DNA of 64,000 bases from Cylicocyclus nassatus (Eukaryota > Nematoda > Chromadorea > Rhabditida > Strongylidae). Location: NCBI GenBank assembly GCA_958299035.1, contig CATQJL010000316.1, positions 29,949,441-30,013,440 of the forward strand. The letters run 5' to 3'. Positions 22,019-34,049 of the stretch are shown piece by piece; positions within the stretch are counted from its first letter, which is position 1, and each line of letters opens with the position of its first letter. The notes below the pieces were generated by a model, which was given only the letters and a program-made list of their open reading frames with translations, searched no databases and had not been told where the DNA came from. The position numbers and the translations under genes are program-made.

Positions 22019-24547
22019 TAACGATAAGTTTTGGTCTACAAAAATTTTTGTGTAGGCAGATTTTTCATTCTTACATTTGTTCTTGTCTTGTGGCTGCTGT
22101 CTTTCTTTTGTCTTTCTTGCCCTTTTCTTATATGTCACTGTTTGTTTAAAGATGGATCGTCTTTTTTTATTGGTCTCATGGTGTTAGTCTATGTAATTAT
22201 CTACATATCTCCCATTTTTGCAACTGCAATTATATACAAGTACTGTAAGTACTTTGGTATACTGCAAGTTTACCAAACACAATTCTGCATGATTTCTGCG
22301 TAAGCTAGAGAACCGTCGTTCTTATGTATTTTGGTTCAGGATGGAAGTCCGCAGTCAACAGCACAACAATCTTTACAGTCAAAAGTCTTGCATGATTTTG
22401 CAGGTATCGAAAACATACCCATCGCAGACAGAAAAGAGTTTAACCTCATGCCAAATGAGTCCCTGATCGAGTAGGGTAAGTTATTGCCATTTGAGTGAAA
22501 GATAATGGTTTAGAAACCATCTGAGGTATGGGACAGGAGTGAAAATCCACATTTGTTGTGTTGGTCGCGTTTTGTGGGCATCGGTGCCACCGCTCTTGCA
22601 ACCCAAGTGAAAGACTGTAAAATAAACATTCTCCGGTATGTGGTCATGTGTGTATTTAATCGGAAGAATGTATCAGGCTGCTGTATAACTTCCGCTCAAT
22701 TTGGGTTTTCTAATTCGAAGTATCATAACTTCTCTCAAAATCAATTTCTTTTCTAATCTTAGTTTCTATATGTTAAGCAGTTCCTTCTATCGGTGAAGTA
22801 CTAGTTCTGGCGGGAAATCTCTAAAGAAGAAGCAAGAACTCAAAAAGTTTACAACGTTCTTCTTCAGAACTGCCTTTTTTGACATGGCGGTGTTTTCTTA
22901 AAAGAACTGATAGGCACATTGAGTAGCCATAGTAGAAAGAAAATTTCGAAGATCACTAGCAGCCTAAAATTGCCCATATGGTGTTCGGTGCAGAAAGATT
23001 TTTCTGACTGATTTTTTCACTAACAAAACGCTTTTAACATGAAATTGAGTTCATGTATATGATGGACTGTTTCACCCTTATTCCGTGATCAATACAAGGG
23101 CTTGACTTGAAGAGTATATTACGGAGATTTTCTGGCAAGAACATTTTCTTAGCTGAACGTAAAACCCGCAGAGCTTTGCAGAGCTTGCTTTTATTTATCA
23201 AGACAGTGGTCAAGGTCTATCTAAATGTTTTCTCAACAAAACCAAAACTGATATGTTGATAACGAAGTTTGCGGTCAAAAATTGCAGTCACAGCGCAGAA
23301 ATTCTGTTTGCAAGCTGTTTAGAGAAACAGTGCAAGGGATTTGCAAAACCCTCCCCTTAGGCAGAGGAAGCAAAGCCGCATCAAAAGCGATTAGCTCAAT
23401 CACGCCTTCTGAAAATTTGGTCGAAGATATGAACCTGTTGAACGATGCAATGTAAGCTTTGGTACTAGTTCTACAAAAGCAGCAGATTGTTTCTCTTTTG
23501 TTCCAGAGTTATGCGCCAATTCTACACGATAAGTTCGATGGTTGGCTTCAATGCTATATAAATCAAAGAATAATTTGACACTTCAAGCCACTCCCGTAAA
23601 TGGGCGGAGTCATCTTGGCCACTTGCAGTTTCTAGAATCCTTACTTTGAAGATCATCCTTGCGGCGAGACTTGGGAGTTTTTAGTAAAAGATTCGCTGTT
23701 GAACAATTAAACCCATCATTCTCGATCGGGAGGTGCGGTCCAAATCCACATTTTCCTAAAGAAGCAAGAGTAGGCATGAATCTGTATAAAAACACCTTCA
23801 GTAGCCAATTTTTGAGAATGAGCATTGCTATCTGTACTTGATGCTCACATAATTTGTCAAGAAGATCTAAATTCAAGAAAGCACAATGACTTTTAGTCGA
23901 ACAAATGCACGTTAAAATCTTTTGCAAAGTTGTTTGCATTGATGTACACTACATGGTATAGAGAAATTAGCCTAGAAACCACCAAAAAATGTTCTTGTAT
24001 TTTAGAAGCTACATCAGGCCAAAATTCGTTGCGAACTGCTTGTTTTTGGTACGTCTCCAGGTTGCCAGCTACGCAGTGTGTGCTTTCGAATATACATTTT
24101 TAACTATCTTATCTGTTTTATCATATTTTGAATGGAGTTTGAGAGACGCTGAATCATTTCTCACAGCATCTTGTCGAAAATAAGTTTGGACGCACCAAGC
24201 TTTCGAATTAGACTATTGCAGAAGTGTGAAAAATTGTTACAATCCTACCAACACCCTCAATGATAAGCATGTTAGCACTATTTTCTGTAAGCATATCCAT
24301 ATTTACGCATGAATGATGTGCTGAATCGATTTACGAACAACGTTAGTCACGAGTTCGTAGTCGAAATCTTTATTCAATAACTTGCGCATGCACCTAGTTA
24401 ATTGATTCGACTTAGGCTAGACTATGAATAGATTCTGTGAAGATTATCTTACCTGATACTGTAAAGGTTTAACGGAAAACTTTGAAGAACAGCGCAGTAT
24501 GCAGGAAATACTGCCTACGTTATCAGAAGATATGCTGCGCAGCTCAG
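22019..24547. other. 2.5 kb without supported genes
   Basis: Several short frames occur but none has both splice sites and protein-like composition on one strand. No repeat boundaries were resolved. Confidence 0.35.
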
Positions 24548-27353
24548 TACAATACCGCTCACAGAATGTGCAAAATTTCCGTAAATGTCGCAGAATTCCA
24601 GGAATTCCGCGAAGGTTTGCGAAATTTCGGGAATTTCGCGATGTTCCTGAAATTCCGCGAAATTCCAGGAATTTCGCGAAATTCATGTGAATCACGCAAA
24701 TTACGCAGGGCCATAACTTCTTTTCGAATGAGTATATTCGAAATCCGAAAACAGCATTGTATTCAGCTCGTCAAGGCGAATCTTTTGGTTAACAGGTTGT
24801 GTCCAGTACCTTGTTTTCAATAATCTTGAATTTGCACGCGGACGCCTCTTCGCATGGTGGTAACGCAACGAGCATTGAACATAGGAGACTGCCGTGGGCA
24901 CCGTTCGATAGTACTCTTTCACTAGATTATTGTGCGCTAAACGACAGCCGAAGAATCTCTTTCAAAAGAGATAGAAGAGCTGATAAACTCTGGAAAAATC
25001 AAGCCGTTTCAAGTTCTACTAGCCGTAACTTCCTTCAGAATGAACATTTTCGAAATCCAAAAGCAGCATTGTGTTCGTCTCGTAGTCGAATCTTATCATG
25101 TACAGCGTGGCCTTGAAACCCCGTTTCCAATTTTTTTCAAAATTTTCTGCGCGCGTATATTCACAAGGTCGCAACGCAGCGCACATCAAATATAATAGAT
25201 TCTAATAAGCACTGCTGAATTGTGCTCTTTCCCAGATTATTGAGCGCTAAAAAGCAACCTGAGAATCTTCTTGAAAAAAGATAGAAGAGCTGGTGAATTC
25301 TGGGAAAATCGCGTTGTCTCAAATTTTGTCCACCGTGACCCTAAAATGAGAAGCTCTACTGCTAAGCAGATGTAATTTTCGTAATCAGCAGATCAGATAA
25401 CCTCTATGAGCAAGTTTTCAAAGAAATTCGGGTGATTTGATTTTTTCTCGTTCTACGCCCTGAAGCTCGCCGATGGGTTTTGGTCAAAATGTCGATGATC
25501 TCGGATTGTAAGGAAACTTCGCTCAAAGAGGTTTTCGAACACGCTGTTTACGATAATGGTCTTTTGCACGGAGTACAGAGTTTTCTAACAGAGATATGGT
25601 GAGGGAACTCTAGCTAAGCCACGAAACTTTGTAGATTCGCCTGCATTTTTCAAGCACCTCTTAGAAAATCTGCTTGCTTGCCTTTGCAGGTTAAATTCAC
25701 TAGAAAGCGTGCTATCTAACGGCGCATGCATCGGCTTCAATCTATAGTAATCGCCGAGTTAGGGGCCTACGAAATTACGTCCTCATGAGTTTTGCCGAAA
25801 ATGTAAAGATCGCCTGCTTCGTAAAAATTCCACCTAAGACTGTAAATTGGCGACCACTGTGGTCGCCAATTTTATGTTCACTTCGCTTAAGGAATCTATC
25901 CTGCTGTACTGGAAGTAATTAGATAGATCTGAGCTCTAGCAACGAATCTGCTGATATTCACCTAAGTGCTCAGGCACACACAACCACCAGATCCAATACA
26001 ATAAGATCTCAAAGATCTTTCGAGTTGAACACAAAATTGGTGATCACAGTGTCTTACAGTCTTAGGTGGAATTTCTACGAAGCAGGCGATCTTTACATTT
26101 TCGGCAAAACTCATGAGGACGTAATTTCGTAGGCCCCTAACTCGGCGATTACTACAGATTGAAGCCGGATGCATGCGCCGTTAGATAGCACGCTTTCTAG
26201 TGAATTTAACCTGCAAAGGCAAGCAAGCAGATTTTCTAAGAGGTGCTTAAAAAATGCAGGCGAATCTACAAAGTTTCGTGGCTTAGCTAAAGTTCCCTCA
26301 CCATATCTCTGTTAGAAAACTCTGTACTCCGTGCAAAAGACCATTATCGTAAACAGCGTGTTCGAAAACCTCTTTGAGCGAAGTTTCCTTACAATCCGAG
26401 ATCATCGACATTTTGACCAAAACCCATCGGCGAGCTTCAGGGCGTAGAACGAAGAAAAATCAAATCACCCGAATTTCTTTGAAAACTTGCTCATAGAGGT
26501 TATCTGACCTGCTGATTACGAAAATTACATCTGCTTAGCAGTAGAGCTTCTCATTTTAGGGTCACGGTGGGCAAAATTTGAGACAACGCGATTTTCCCAG
26601 AATTCACCAGCTCTTCTATCTTTTTTCAAGAAGATTCTCAGGTTGCTTTTTAGCGCTCAATAATCTGGGAAAGAGCACAATTCAGCAGTGCTTATTAGAA
26701 TCTATTATATTTGATGTGCGCTGCGTTGCGACCTTGTGAATATACGCGCGCAGAAAATTTTGAAAAAAATTGGAAACGGGGTTTCAAGGCCACGCTGTAC
26801 ATGATAAGATTCGACTTGACGAGACGAACACAATGCTGCTTTCGGATTTCGAAAATGTTCATTCTGAAGGAAGTTACGGCTAGTAGAACTTGAAACGGCT
26901 TGATTTTTCCAGAGTTTATCAGCTCTTCTATCTCTTTTGAAAGAGATTCTTCGGCTGTCGTTTAGCGCACAATAATCTAGTGAAAGAGTACTATCGAACG
27001 GTGCCCACGGCAGTCTCCTATGTTTAATGCTCGTTGGTTACCACCATGCGAAGAGGCGTCCGCGTGCAAATTCAAGATTAATGAAAACAAGGTACGGGAC
27101 ACAACCTGTTAACCAAAAGATTTGCCTCGACGAGCTGAATACAATGCTGTTTTCGGATTTCGAATATACTCACTCGAAAAGAAGTTATGGCCCTGCGTAA
27201 TTTGCGTGATTCACATGAATTTCGCGAAATTCCTGGAATTTCGCGGAATTTCAGGAACATCGCGAAATTCCCGAAATTTCGCAAACCTTCGCGGAATTCC
27301 TGGAATTCTGCGACATTCACGGAAATTTTGCACATTCTGTGAGCGGTATTGTA
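24548..27353. mobile_element. 2.8-kb near-palindromic element, 1.3-kb arms
   Basis: The left arm (24548-25845) and right arm (26054-27353) are inverted copies with few visible differences, separated by about 208 bases. The ends read TA-CAATACCGCTCACAG and CTGTGAGCGGTATTG-TA, fitting insertion at TA. The outer 150 bases of each arm are degenerate repeats of AATTTCGCGAAATTCC. Each arm also holds a tandem repeat of about 311 bases, with unit landmarks CCATAACTTC at 24711, CCGTAACTTC at 25023 and CCGTGACC at 25333. No transposase frame is evident. A full-length transcript would form long double-stranded RNA. Confidence 0.75.
25844..25872. repeat. Perfect hairpin in the palindrome spacer
   Basis: AAATTGGCGACCAC and GTGGTCGCCAATTT are separated by one T, giving a 14-bp perfect stem. 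It occurs only on the left side of the spacer; the corresponding right side has a single ATTGGTGATCACAG. Confidence 0.7.
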
Positions 27354-28840
27354 GTCTTGCTTGAACTTTCGTTGCAAGACAGTTAAGTGGCGAACGGAAC
27401 TAGTGCTATATCACTGCAGTGGTAAGAATTGCACGCAATGATTATACCCATGGTACTTTATAAGATATGCCTCACATGGGTTATTGTAAAGCGACGTCAC
27501 ACTAGACCGGCTAAAAAGATGTTTCTAACTCCTACACTCCGTTTCTTTGTGAAAAGGGTGGAGGTAGCAACAAACCTCGCGATGGTCTTCTTCTTGTTTG
27601 GCTTCTAGAAGACCATTTCTAGGCTGTCATCAATAGTCTAGGCTGTTACCAGTAATCTCACTATCTTATTGTCTTGTTGGCCGTACACACTCATAAGATA
27701 CTTCGCTCTCTGTTGTGGTTTTGTACATTATACATATTTTAACTAATTAGTAAAACGGATATTCAAAATAACTTGGGTGTTTCTACGTTGCGGACCAGCG
27801 ACGGTGACACCTGTTGCCAAACTTCTCGTAAATGAGGCGCTTGAATCTGCTTCTCTCTTCGCCACAAATTCTGCTACCTCGTTTCTGCTTTTTGTGTGCT
27901 CTAAACGACGCTGCCGAGGATCGCATCGTCTTAGAAGACATGTATCTTGCTGCTTTACCTCTTGAAAAGTTGCCGGAAAAACCAAATGCATAAGTAGTAC
28001 GCCTGTTGAGGTGTTGATTTCTTTTGCTGCGTCAAGCGCGATTTGTGCATGCATAAGGGGGCTGAAAACAACGAAATATCATTGTTCCTTGGATTGACAT
28101 CGTATTCGCGCCTACTCCGTCACTATAGACCACTTTATAATTGTGGATTTCGTTGTTTATCTGGAGACCCCAAAGTATGTGCCGACGTGAAGACTTCCGG
28201 GAAGCTTTATATACCTATGTAGAACTGGCTTTGACTTGTCGTTAGGCTTACAGTATAAAGCATATATTGTTCTTTCCTCAGCACTGTAGCATTAGGGTAG
28301 CCTTTGACGATTTTTCGTTTTTTTGAGGATCACCCTAAGATGGACTAAAGAAGCTGTAAACTCCTACATTAGGTTAATCGGAGTCACTGATTTCAAAAAG
28401 GAAACTCGCACTTCGCAGTAACATTTTCTTCATAGGTTATACCGTATATACCGTAACCATCGATTTCTGGTATCCCTAAGGAATTCGATTACGCCTTTCA
28501 AAAACAATGCGAAAGCGCAAAAAGTTATGCAGTGAAATTAGCATGTACGAAAGTTTAAGGCAAGTTCTTAGATTCTTTGATTTTTTTAGGACGTATCTCA
28601 CAGTGGCGCCATATACTGCGAGTATTTACCGTAATCGGCAGTGATAAAGAGAAAACACCAATTAGCTAAAGCATGATGTCTCACGCGATTCACTACGTCT
28701 GGCAGCGGTAGACTAATACAAGCTAGAAGGAGAACGAGAGAGCGTGCAATCGAAGGCGGCGAAATTGAAAGACGGAACCATTTTCCCTCACAATACTCGG
28801 AGGGCTGAAAAAATTACCAAGCACTGGTGAGATGGAACGT
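27354..28840. other. No supported gene
   Basis: A minus-strand frame at 27743-28054 has a protein-like stretch (IALDAAKEINTSTGVLLMHL) but no recognised family or splice context. The rest is AT-rich. Confidence 0.3.
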
Positions 28841-29080
28841 GGACAATCCAATGTACGCTCACATGTTGTGTGATGAATGCTCTAACATGTGAGCTTACAT
28901 TGAGTTGTGGATAATCTAATGTACGCTCACATGCTAGAGCATTCACTACACAACTTGTGAGCCTACGTTGACCTGTATGCTCACATGTTGTGTAGTGAAT
29001 GCTCTAACATGTGAGCGCACATTGGATTGTGGACAATCTAATGTGTTAGAGCATTTATTACACAAGATGTGACACAACGT
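28841..29080. repeat. Cluster of GCTCACATG hairpins
   Basis: At least three consecutive hairpin units share CAATNTAATGTACGCTCACATG-type arms and an ACTGAATGCTCTAACATG-like core, in alternating orientations. Arms such as CAATGTACGCTCACATG and CATGTGAGCTTACATTG pair within about 60 bases. It looks like several rounds of insertion or duplication of a tiny foldback. Confidence 0.6.
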
Positions 29081-31426
29081 CTTTGATCTTAGCCGCCTTG
29101 CTACTACTATTTTTACATCACAATTCGAGCAATGAAATTGCAGCTTTTGTTCTGGCATCAGTAGCACAGAGGCGGCACTCCACTTCGGTCTGATCTTGTC
29201 ACTCATGGATGATGGATGACCATCTCTATGGCCTTGGGCGTAGTCACGCAATTTCATCGTCTCGTGACTCTTCCAGCATAAGCGTTAACGATTTCATCGC
29301 ATGTCGATCCTCCTGCCCTGTGATAGTTTTCCGAAAGGATCAATTGTGACTAACTTTTAAAGCTGAAAATAATTATTGTCTTCCAACTGTAGTAATGAAA
29401 CTTCTGTTGAGACAACCCAGTACTGCTCAGGTAAAACTATCCTAGTTTTCTTCTTTGAATGGTTCTGCAAGTTGAAAGTCTGTGATTCTTAAGAGGATGT
29501 ATTTTTGGCATTTTGAATTCTATACGAAAAGCTTGATGTTTGCACGTCTGTATGCATGAATTCTTTGCAAATGTTAAGCTGAGGCGTTTGGAGCTGACAC
29601 AAAAAAGGAGTGTGAGCATGCTAATAAAGAAAGTGACATTTTGGTCCAATTCTTGCAGCCTTGCTTAAGAAGATGGGAAGACAAAAAGTAACTAAGCATA
29701 CTGATCAAGAAACATGGCGGAAGCAATGGAACTGGCATGTAATAGTGATGAAACGGAAACAGGAAAGTATGTATTTTGTGAAATGAAGATGGCGATCCTT
29801 ATCGTAGCTATTGACAGGGCCGAGCAGAGTTAAATACGCCTGCTAATCTTCTGTATCTTGGATCTCAGATGGTCAAAGTCGTGCGAGAGTTTAAACAGAT
29901 AAACGGTAAAAACATGCGAGAGCCTAAGCGAAATTCCAGACCTGCGAACCAGTGCTGAACTTTCTCCAACACAAGCAGAATGCTTGAAGTAAATGAACAA
30001 AAAAGGATTCGCAAAATCTAAAATATACCAAGCTAGCGTTTATAGTAGACTCAAAGTAACGTAGTAGAAGAAATGGTGGCGAAATCAAAGAAGAAACTAA
30101 CAAGGATTATTGATAAAATGCAGAAACAAAGAAAGAATTAAAAGAAATAGACAATTTTGATGTGAAAGTTAATGTAGAAGCGAAAATAAAAGAAAGGACG
30201 AGACTTCAGCGCTGTGATTGACTACTGTTATAAAAGCAACCTTTGAAAACCAACAAAGCAAAGCCTAAAAAGTCAATCTACAGAGGCGAAGTTGGAAGGG
30301 AACGAAGACAATGTCAATCCTATCGCTAACATAGTATATCCCAAGTATCCTCTCGTTCAAACTCTTCTGAGAGACTGACCTTCTTTTCAAGAAAAAAGCT
30401 TTTCACGTAGAGAAGACAGCCTATATCATACTTGAAGTAAAGCATAACTATTTGAAGGCAATCACGTACCATTGAATGTAATGACTAGTCAGAAATTCTG
30501 TCAGAGAGTTGCTGAAAAGATGATAACAACCACGTTTTCGGAAAGTTCCATGTGTGTAGTGCAAAGCCTTCATCTGCGTGCTTTTAGTATATAGTATGTA
30601 TAGTATATACAAGCTCACAATCACAAGCTTCATGTTAATCTGGGCTGAAATTAGTCGTGGTTTTTGAAGAGATCGAAGAAAGGATGAAAGCATGGCTAGA
30701 AAGGTAAAGGAAAAAAATTTGAACTTGGTCATCAATCAATGCTCTATGAGATTTCATGCATAGTTGGAAAATTGAAGAAACTTTCTTGTAAACGATTCTG
30801 CAACTGCTTAATGTTCATATGTGATATATTTTTTGTTCTGATTTGTACTGAGCTTTCCACGTAATTGTGAGAAGTGGAATCTCACAGAAATACCTCTTTC
30901 ACCTAATGGGTTCCCCTCTTTCGAAAACAGCAAACGAGCAATGTGGTAATGATCAAGTTATTTATAATTCTAGTGCAAGCATTTCGACAAAGTTTCTGAA
31001 AAAGGAGAACTCATTAGGAAGACTAGTACTCTGTACTATAATTGTAATATTGTACTAGTACTAACTAGTACTACATTCTTTCGCATTTAGTGCTTATTCA
31101 TATGACAGTTACAACTTTGATTTGACTAACAAGAACAAGCATGTCTTTAATCAAAAATGTAGGTCGTCAATGTGCTTAACGGATACATGACCCGAGTTTG
31201 AGCTTTATTTCTGGTACATTTTGCAGGACTAACAACAAGAGTCGAGTGATGGGGATTAGACAACAAGTGTGGCCTCAAGGTTGTTCAAAAGCGGAAGATG
31301 CTGATTGTAGAACAGCAGGATGTCTGCAGTCTGCTTTCCTAACCACTCATCATAGCGCAGTTTCCACGAGAAACCCTTTCATGAAAAGGACGATGGGCTC
31401 TTTGGAACTACAGGCACAGAAAGTGT
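29081..31426. other. No supported gene
   Basis: AT- and purine-rich sequence. A CTAGTACT-rich segment lies near 31020-31075. No exon chain or element boundary was resolved. Confidence 0.35.
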
Positions 31427-31556
31427 TGTATAGCATCCAAGCGCCCGGCCTGGTTTTTTTTATCACACTATTAGTCTTGAACCAAAAACATGAGATGCAT
31501 GAAGCACCATATCTCATGTGTCGGACCTGAGAACTCCAGTTCGTTCCTCAACAGTT
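31427..31556 (+). repeat. Truncated 5' LTR
   Basis: Homologous to the first part of the 3' LTR (33368-33497). It stops after TCAACAGTTTC, where the 3' copy continues with CTGGCAGTCACC; internal sequence begins immediately, so the rest of the LTR and the leader were deleted. Confidence 0.65.
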
Positions 31557-31563
31557 TCTGTTC

Positions 31564-32154
31564 TTGAATCTATTTGAGACACTACCGCAAAGTGTAAAAG
31601 AAGGTCCCTTCGACGGCGTAATCCAGGCGATAAGCGAAAGGTTAGCTGTGGGAGACAACACTTCTCGTGTAAAAGCTTTGGCTATACGTCTGAAAATGAA
31701 AAGAAATCAGACAGTAGGTGATTTCTGCTTTATACTTGAGAGGACGTGCAGTCAAGCTTACCCTGATGAAGAAATGGAAAGGGTGTCAATCCAGAAAGCG
31801 GAAATTTTGTATTCCCAGTTAGCTGATTGGGAAGGAAGCTATGTTTTGGCAGAAGCGATTGAGACTAGCCCGCGAGATGTCGTTTATGACAAAGTGAAAG
31901 AAGCAGCGCTGAGGCTGGAAAGAAACCTGCATAGAAAGGAAATTAAGCAGGACAATGATATGCACATCAAAAGGCTTTATGGCAATCAAGCTTTGAACAA
32001 ACAGTGGTCTGACTCAGAATCGGCTGATCATGGTGAAAGAGAGGAAAGACTGACCATAAAAGGCAAGGAGAAAAGTAATCGTTGCCTTGAATGCGGCAGA
32101 TCAGGGCTAAAGCGAAACACTGCACACTGCAAAATGCCACAAAGGACAACATAA
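31564..32154 (+). pseudogene. gag-like fragment of the LTR retroelement
   Basis: An open frame of about 196 residues with a highly charged helical profile. Its order fits the C-terminal half of a retrotransposon Gag: a capsid-like helical region (RVKALAIRLKMKRNQTVGDF), a charged linker, then the start of a zinc knuckle (CLECGRSG near residue 174). The knuckle is split: its last histidine and cysteine lie in the overlapping frame that leads into the protease. That could be a frameshift mutation or a programmed gag-pro shift. No natural start was found because the 5' leader is deleted. Confidence 0.6.
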
Positions 32155-32609
32155 GAAGAAATGAAGAACACAAGGCATCCTCGTTCTCCACTGCTATTGA
32201 TAGGTGGTTATGCACAATCACAGGTGCCAGGAAGAGTGTTGAAGAATTTGTTGGTAAGAAGGTAGTTGTGCCAGCAAAAGTGATGACTATGGAAGTAAAC
32301 GCGCTTATAGACACTGGCTCCGAGGTATCTATAGCATCATTAAAGCTGTTCACGAGGACCAAGGAAGCTGGAGTCGATCTAGATGCTTATGTGGAGAGAA
32401 TCTTAGGAGTGGTATTCAATGTTGTAATACGCGACGCTTCTGGGAACAGAATAGAAATCTTGAACGCAATCAAGATGCTTACGGAATTGTTTGGCAGGTC
32501 CAAGAAAATTCCGGTTTATGTCACCAGGTCATCAGAAAATGATCTGATTTTGGGAACGAGTGTCCTACGCAACTTTGGTATAAAAGTGATTCGAAATGAT
32601 ATGGTATAA
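32091..32609 (+). pseudogene. Retropepsin-like aspartic protease
   Basis: The frame begins inside the zinc knuckle (AKHC) and carries the catalytic hallmark ALIDTGSEVSIAS at about residues 72-84 and, near the end, NDLILGTSVLRNFGIKV, matching the retropepsin ILG-type closing strand. Spacing between them (about 75 residues) fits a retroviral-type protease monomer. Both hallmark motifs are intact, but no polymerase follows, so the element cannot be autonomous. Confidence 0.7.
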
Positions 32610-32739
32610 ATGTGATTCGAATTGATACCAATAACGATTTGCTCAGGGACTCGGTAAAAGATCCCTTGAATGTAGTAAGATATCAAACTGATAGACTACT
32701 CGGAGGAAACAAGATGAAGCTAAAAGTAGGAAAAAACCT

Positions 32740-33372
32740 TTGAAGGGCCAAGAAAGAATTGAAGAAACAAGGCGCACAAAGCGCAGAAAGATGAAGCACG
32801 ATTCCAAAAATCAAGACGGAATCTTGGACGAACCATTGGTCGATATGAAACGATTGACGAAAGCTGTGAAGATGCACAAGCTGAAAAAGAAACAACAGCC
32901 AAAGAATAGATTCGTCGATGCCAAACGAATATGCGTGGAACAGCAAGATGAAGCTGATTCCAACGCATCAGCAAACAAGAATGTTGTGGGAAAACTCAAG
33001 AATGCTAATGCGAAGCGGTATGGAAAAGTGTACGGATGTAGTACAGATACCCTCGCGCATTTTGGGAATTTATTGAAATGGTCGACTATGTCAGAGCACA
33101 TCCCTGCCGAACTAGCCGTACAAGTAGAAAGACACAACGAAATCAAACAGAAAGGAGAGGGCACTTGTTGCAGTGTCAGAAATCTGGAAGAAGATAGCTT
33201 GAACATGGATCCATGGACAAGGATCGCATGGACAAGGACCGCATGGACAAGGATCAAATGGGCAAGGACCTTCTGGACGACGACCACAAGGAAAAACAAG
33301 GAAGAAGAAATCAGGATAGATCAGATGTTGTTAAGTGTCGGGACGTCACTTACGATAAGGGGGGACGTGTAG
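32740..33372 (+). pseudogene. Lysine-rich frame between protease and 3' LTR
   Basis: About 210 residues, very rich in Lys, Arg, Asn and Gln, with no recognised domain. Near its end an imperfect ATGGACAAGGA(TC/CC) repeat (33206-33275) encodes WTRIAWTRTAWTR-like units, an obvious minisatellite expansion. Where pol should be, this may be a fast-evolving remnant or an accessory frame; function unknown. Confidence 0.4.
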
Positions 33373-33661
33373 CATCCGAGCGCCCGGCCTAGGTTTTTTG
33401 ATCACACTATCAGTCTTGAACCAGAACCATGAGATGTATGAAGCACAATATCTCGTGTGTCGGACCTGAGATCTCTAGTTCGTTCCTCAACAGTTTCCTG
33501 GCAGTCACCTATTCACTGTTTTGTATTAGCTCTTCTGTACTACTCTTATTCTCTGTATTTGTATATCATATTACTGGTAACCATTATAATTTACCATTTG
33601 TTCTGCTAAGTCAGTGGAACCTGCGGTCTAGATCGTCCTACCGCCGCTGTTGCAGACCGCA
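33368..33661 (+). repeat. 3' LTR
   Basis: Begins TGTAGCATCC directly after the purine tract. The end is ambiguous: a CA at 33661 closes a TGCGGTCT...AGACCGCA hairpin, while a CA at 33613 is followed by TGGAACCTGCGG, which could be a primer-binding site of a tandem internal region. Confidence 0.6.
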
Positions 33662-34049
33662 GCAAAGGTGAGTGCAGAAATCAAGGCCATTCTCAGAAAA
33701 AACTGTGAAACAAATGTGGCCCGAGTGGTTGTCAAGGAGCTGCAAATTTCCAGAGAAGCGGCACAATGGAGGAATCATTCAAAAAAGATTGCGGTTTAGA
33801 TGGTTGTCAAAACAGAAAGGTGACTTGGTCCAGCAGTTGCAGGTCCTATTGACTGTGCGAGTACAAGCAAATAATCAGCAAGCCCGTTTTGGCCTAGCAG
33901 ATAGACACAATTTTATGCTGGAAAACCTGGTCAAAGAGGCGAGAGCTCGTGGTCATCCAGCAGTAAGTGCGGATCTGATGACTTTGGGCATTCAAAATCT
34001 GGACCGGATGGGTTTAGCGGATGGGGTACGATGCGCAGTGGGAAATTAG
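33629..34049 (+). pseudogene. Coding-like stretch after the LTR
   Basis: One frame to a TAG near 33799 reads AKVSAEIKAILRKNCETNVA and continues with an alpha-helical, charged profile; an overlapping frame to 34049 (LVKEARARGHPAVSADLM) is also protein-like. Placed just after an LTR, they could be the gag start of a second, tandem internal region; alternatively a captured gene. No family recognised. Confidence 0.3.

Larger units (their letters stand above)
31427..33661 (+). mobile_element. Degraded LTR retroelement lacking reverse transcriptase and integrase
   Basis: A 130-bp piece of 5' LTR (31427-31556), gag-like and protease frames, a lysine-rich third frame, a purine tract (AAGGGGGGACG at about 33357) and a 3' LTR starting TGTAGCATCC at 33368 follow in order. 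The LTR copies share AGCATCC, GCGCCCGGCC, CACACTAT and GTGTCGGACCTGAG blocks with substitutions and small indels. No polymerase, RNase H or integrase region fits between protease and LTR. The 5' LTR lacks its distal half and any primer-binding site. Confidence 0.7.

Noticed and set aside
22553..22640. Short exon-like segment (FVGIGATALATQ)
   Set aside because: Two frames look equally protein-like, there is no acceptor upstream, and no neighbouring exon was found.
24482..24823. Open frames on both strands rich in EF/RN repeats, duplicated at 27078-27377
   Set aside because: Produced by the palindromic AATTTCGCG repeats at the ends of the 2.8-kb foldback.
27743..28054. 103-residue minus-strand frame (IALDAAKEINTSTG)
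   Set aside because: Protein-like in places but no family, start context or partner exon; left as unassigned.
28841..29080. CRISPR-like array
   Set aside because: Units are alternating inverted hairpins without regular spacers, and the sequence is clearly eukaryotic.
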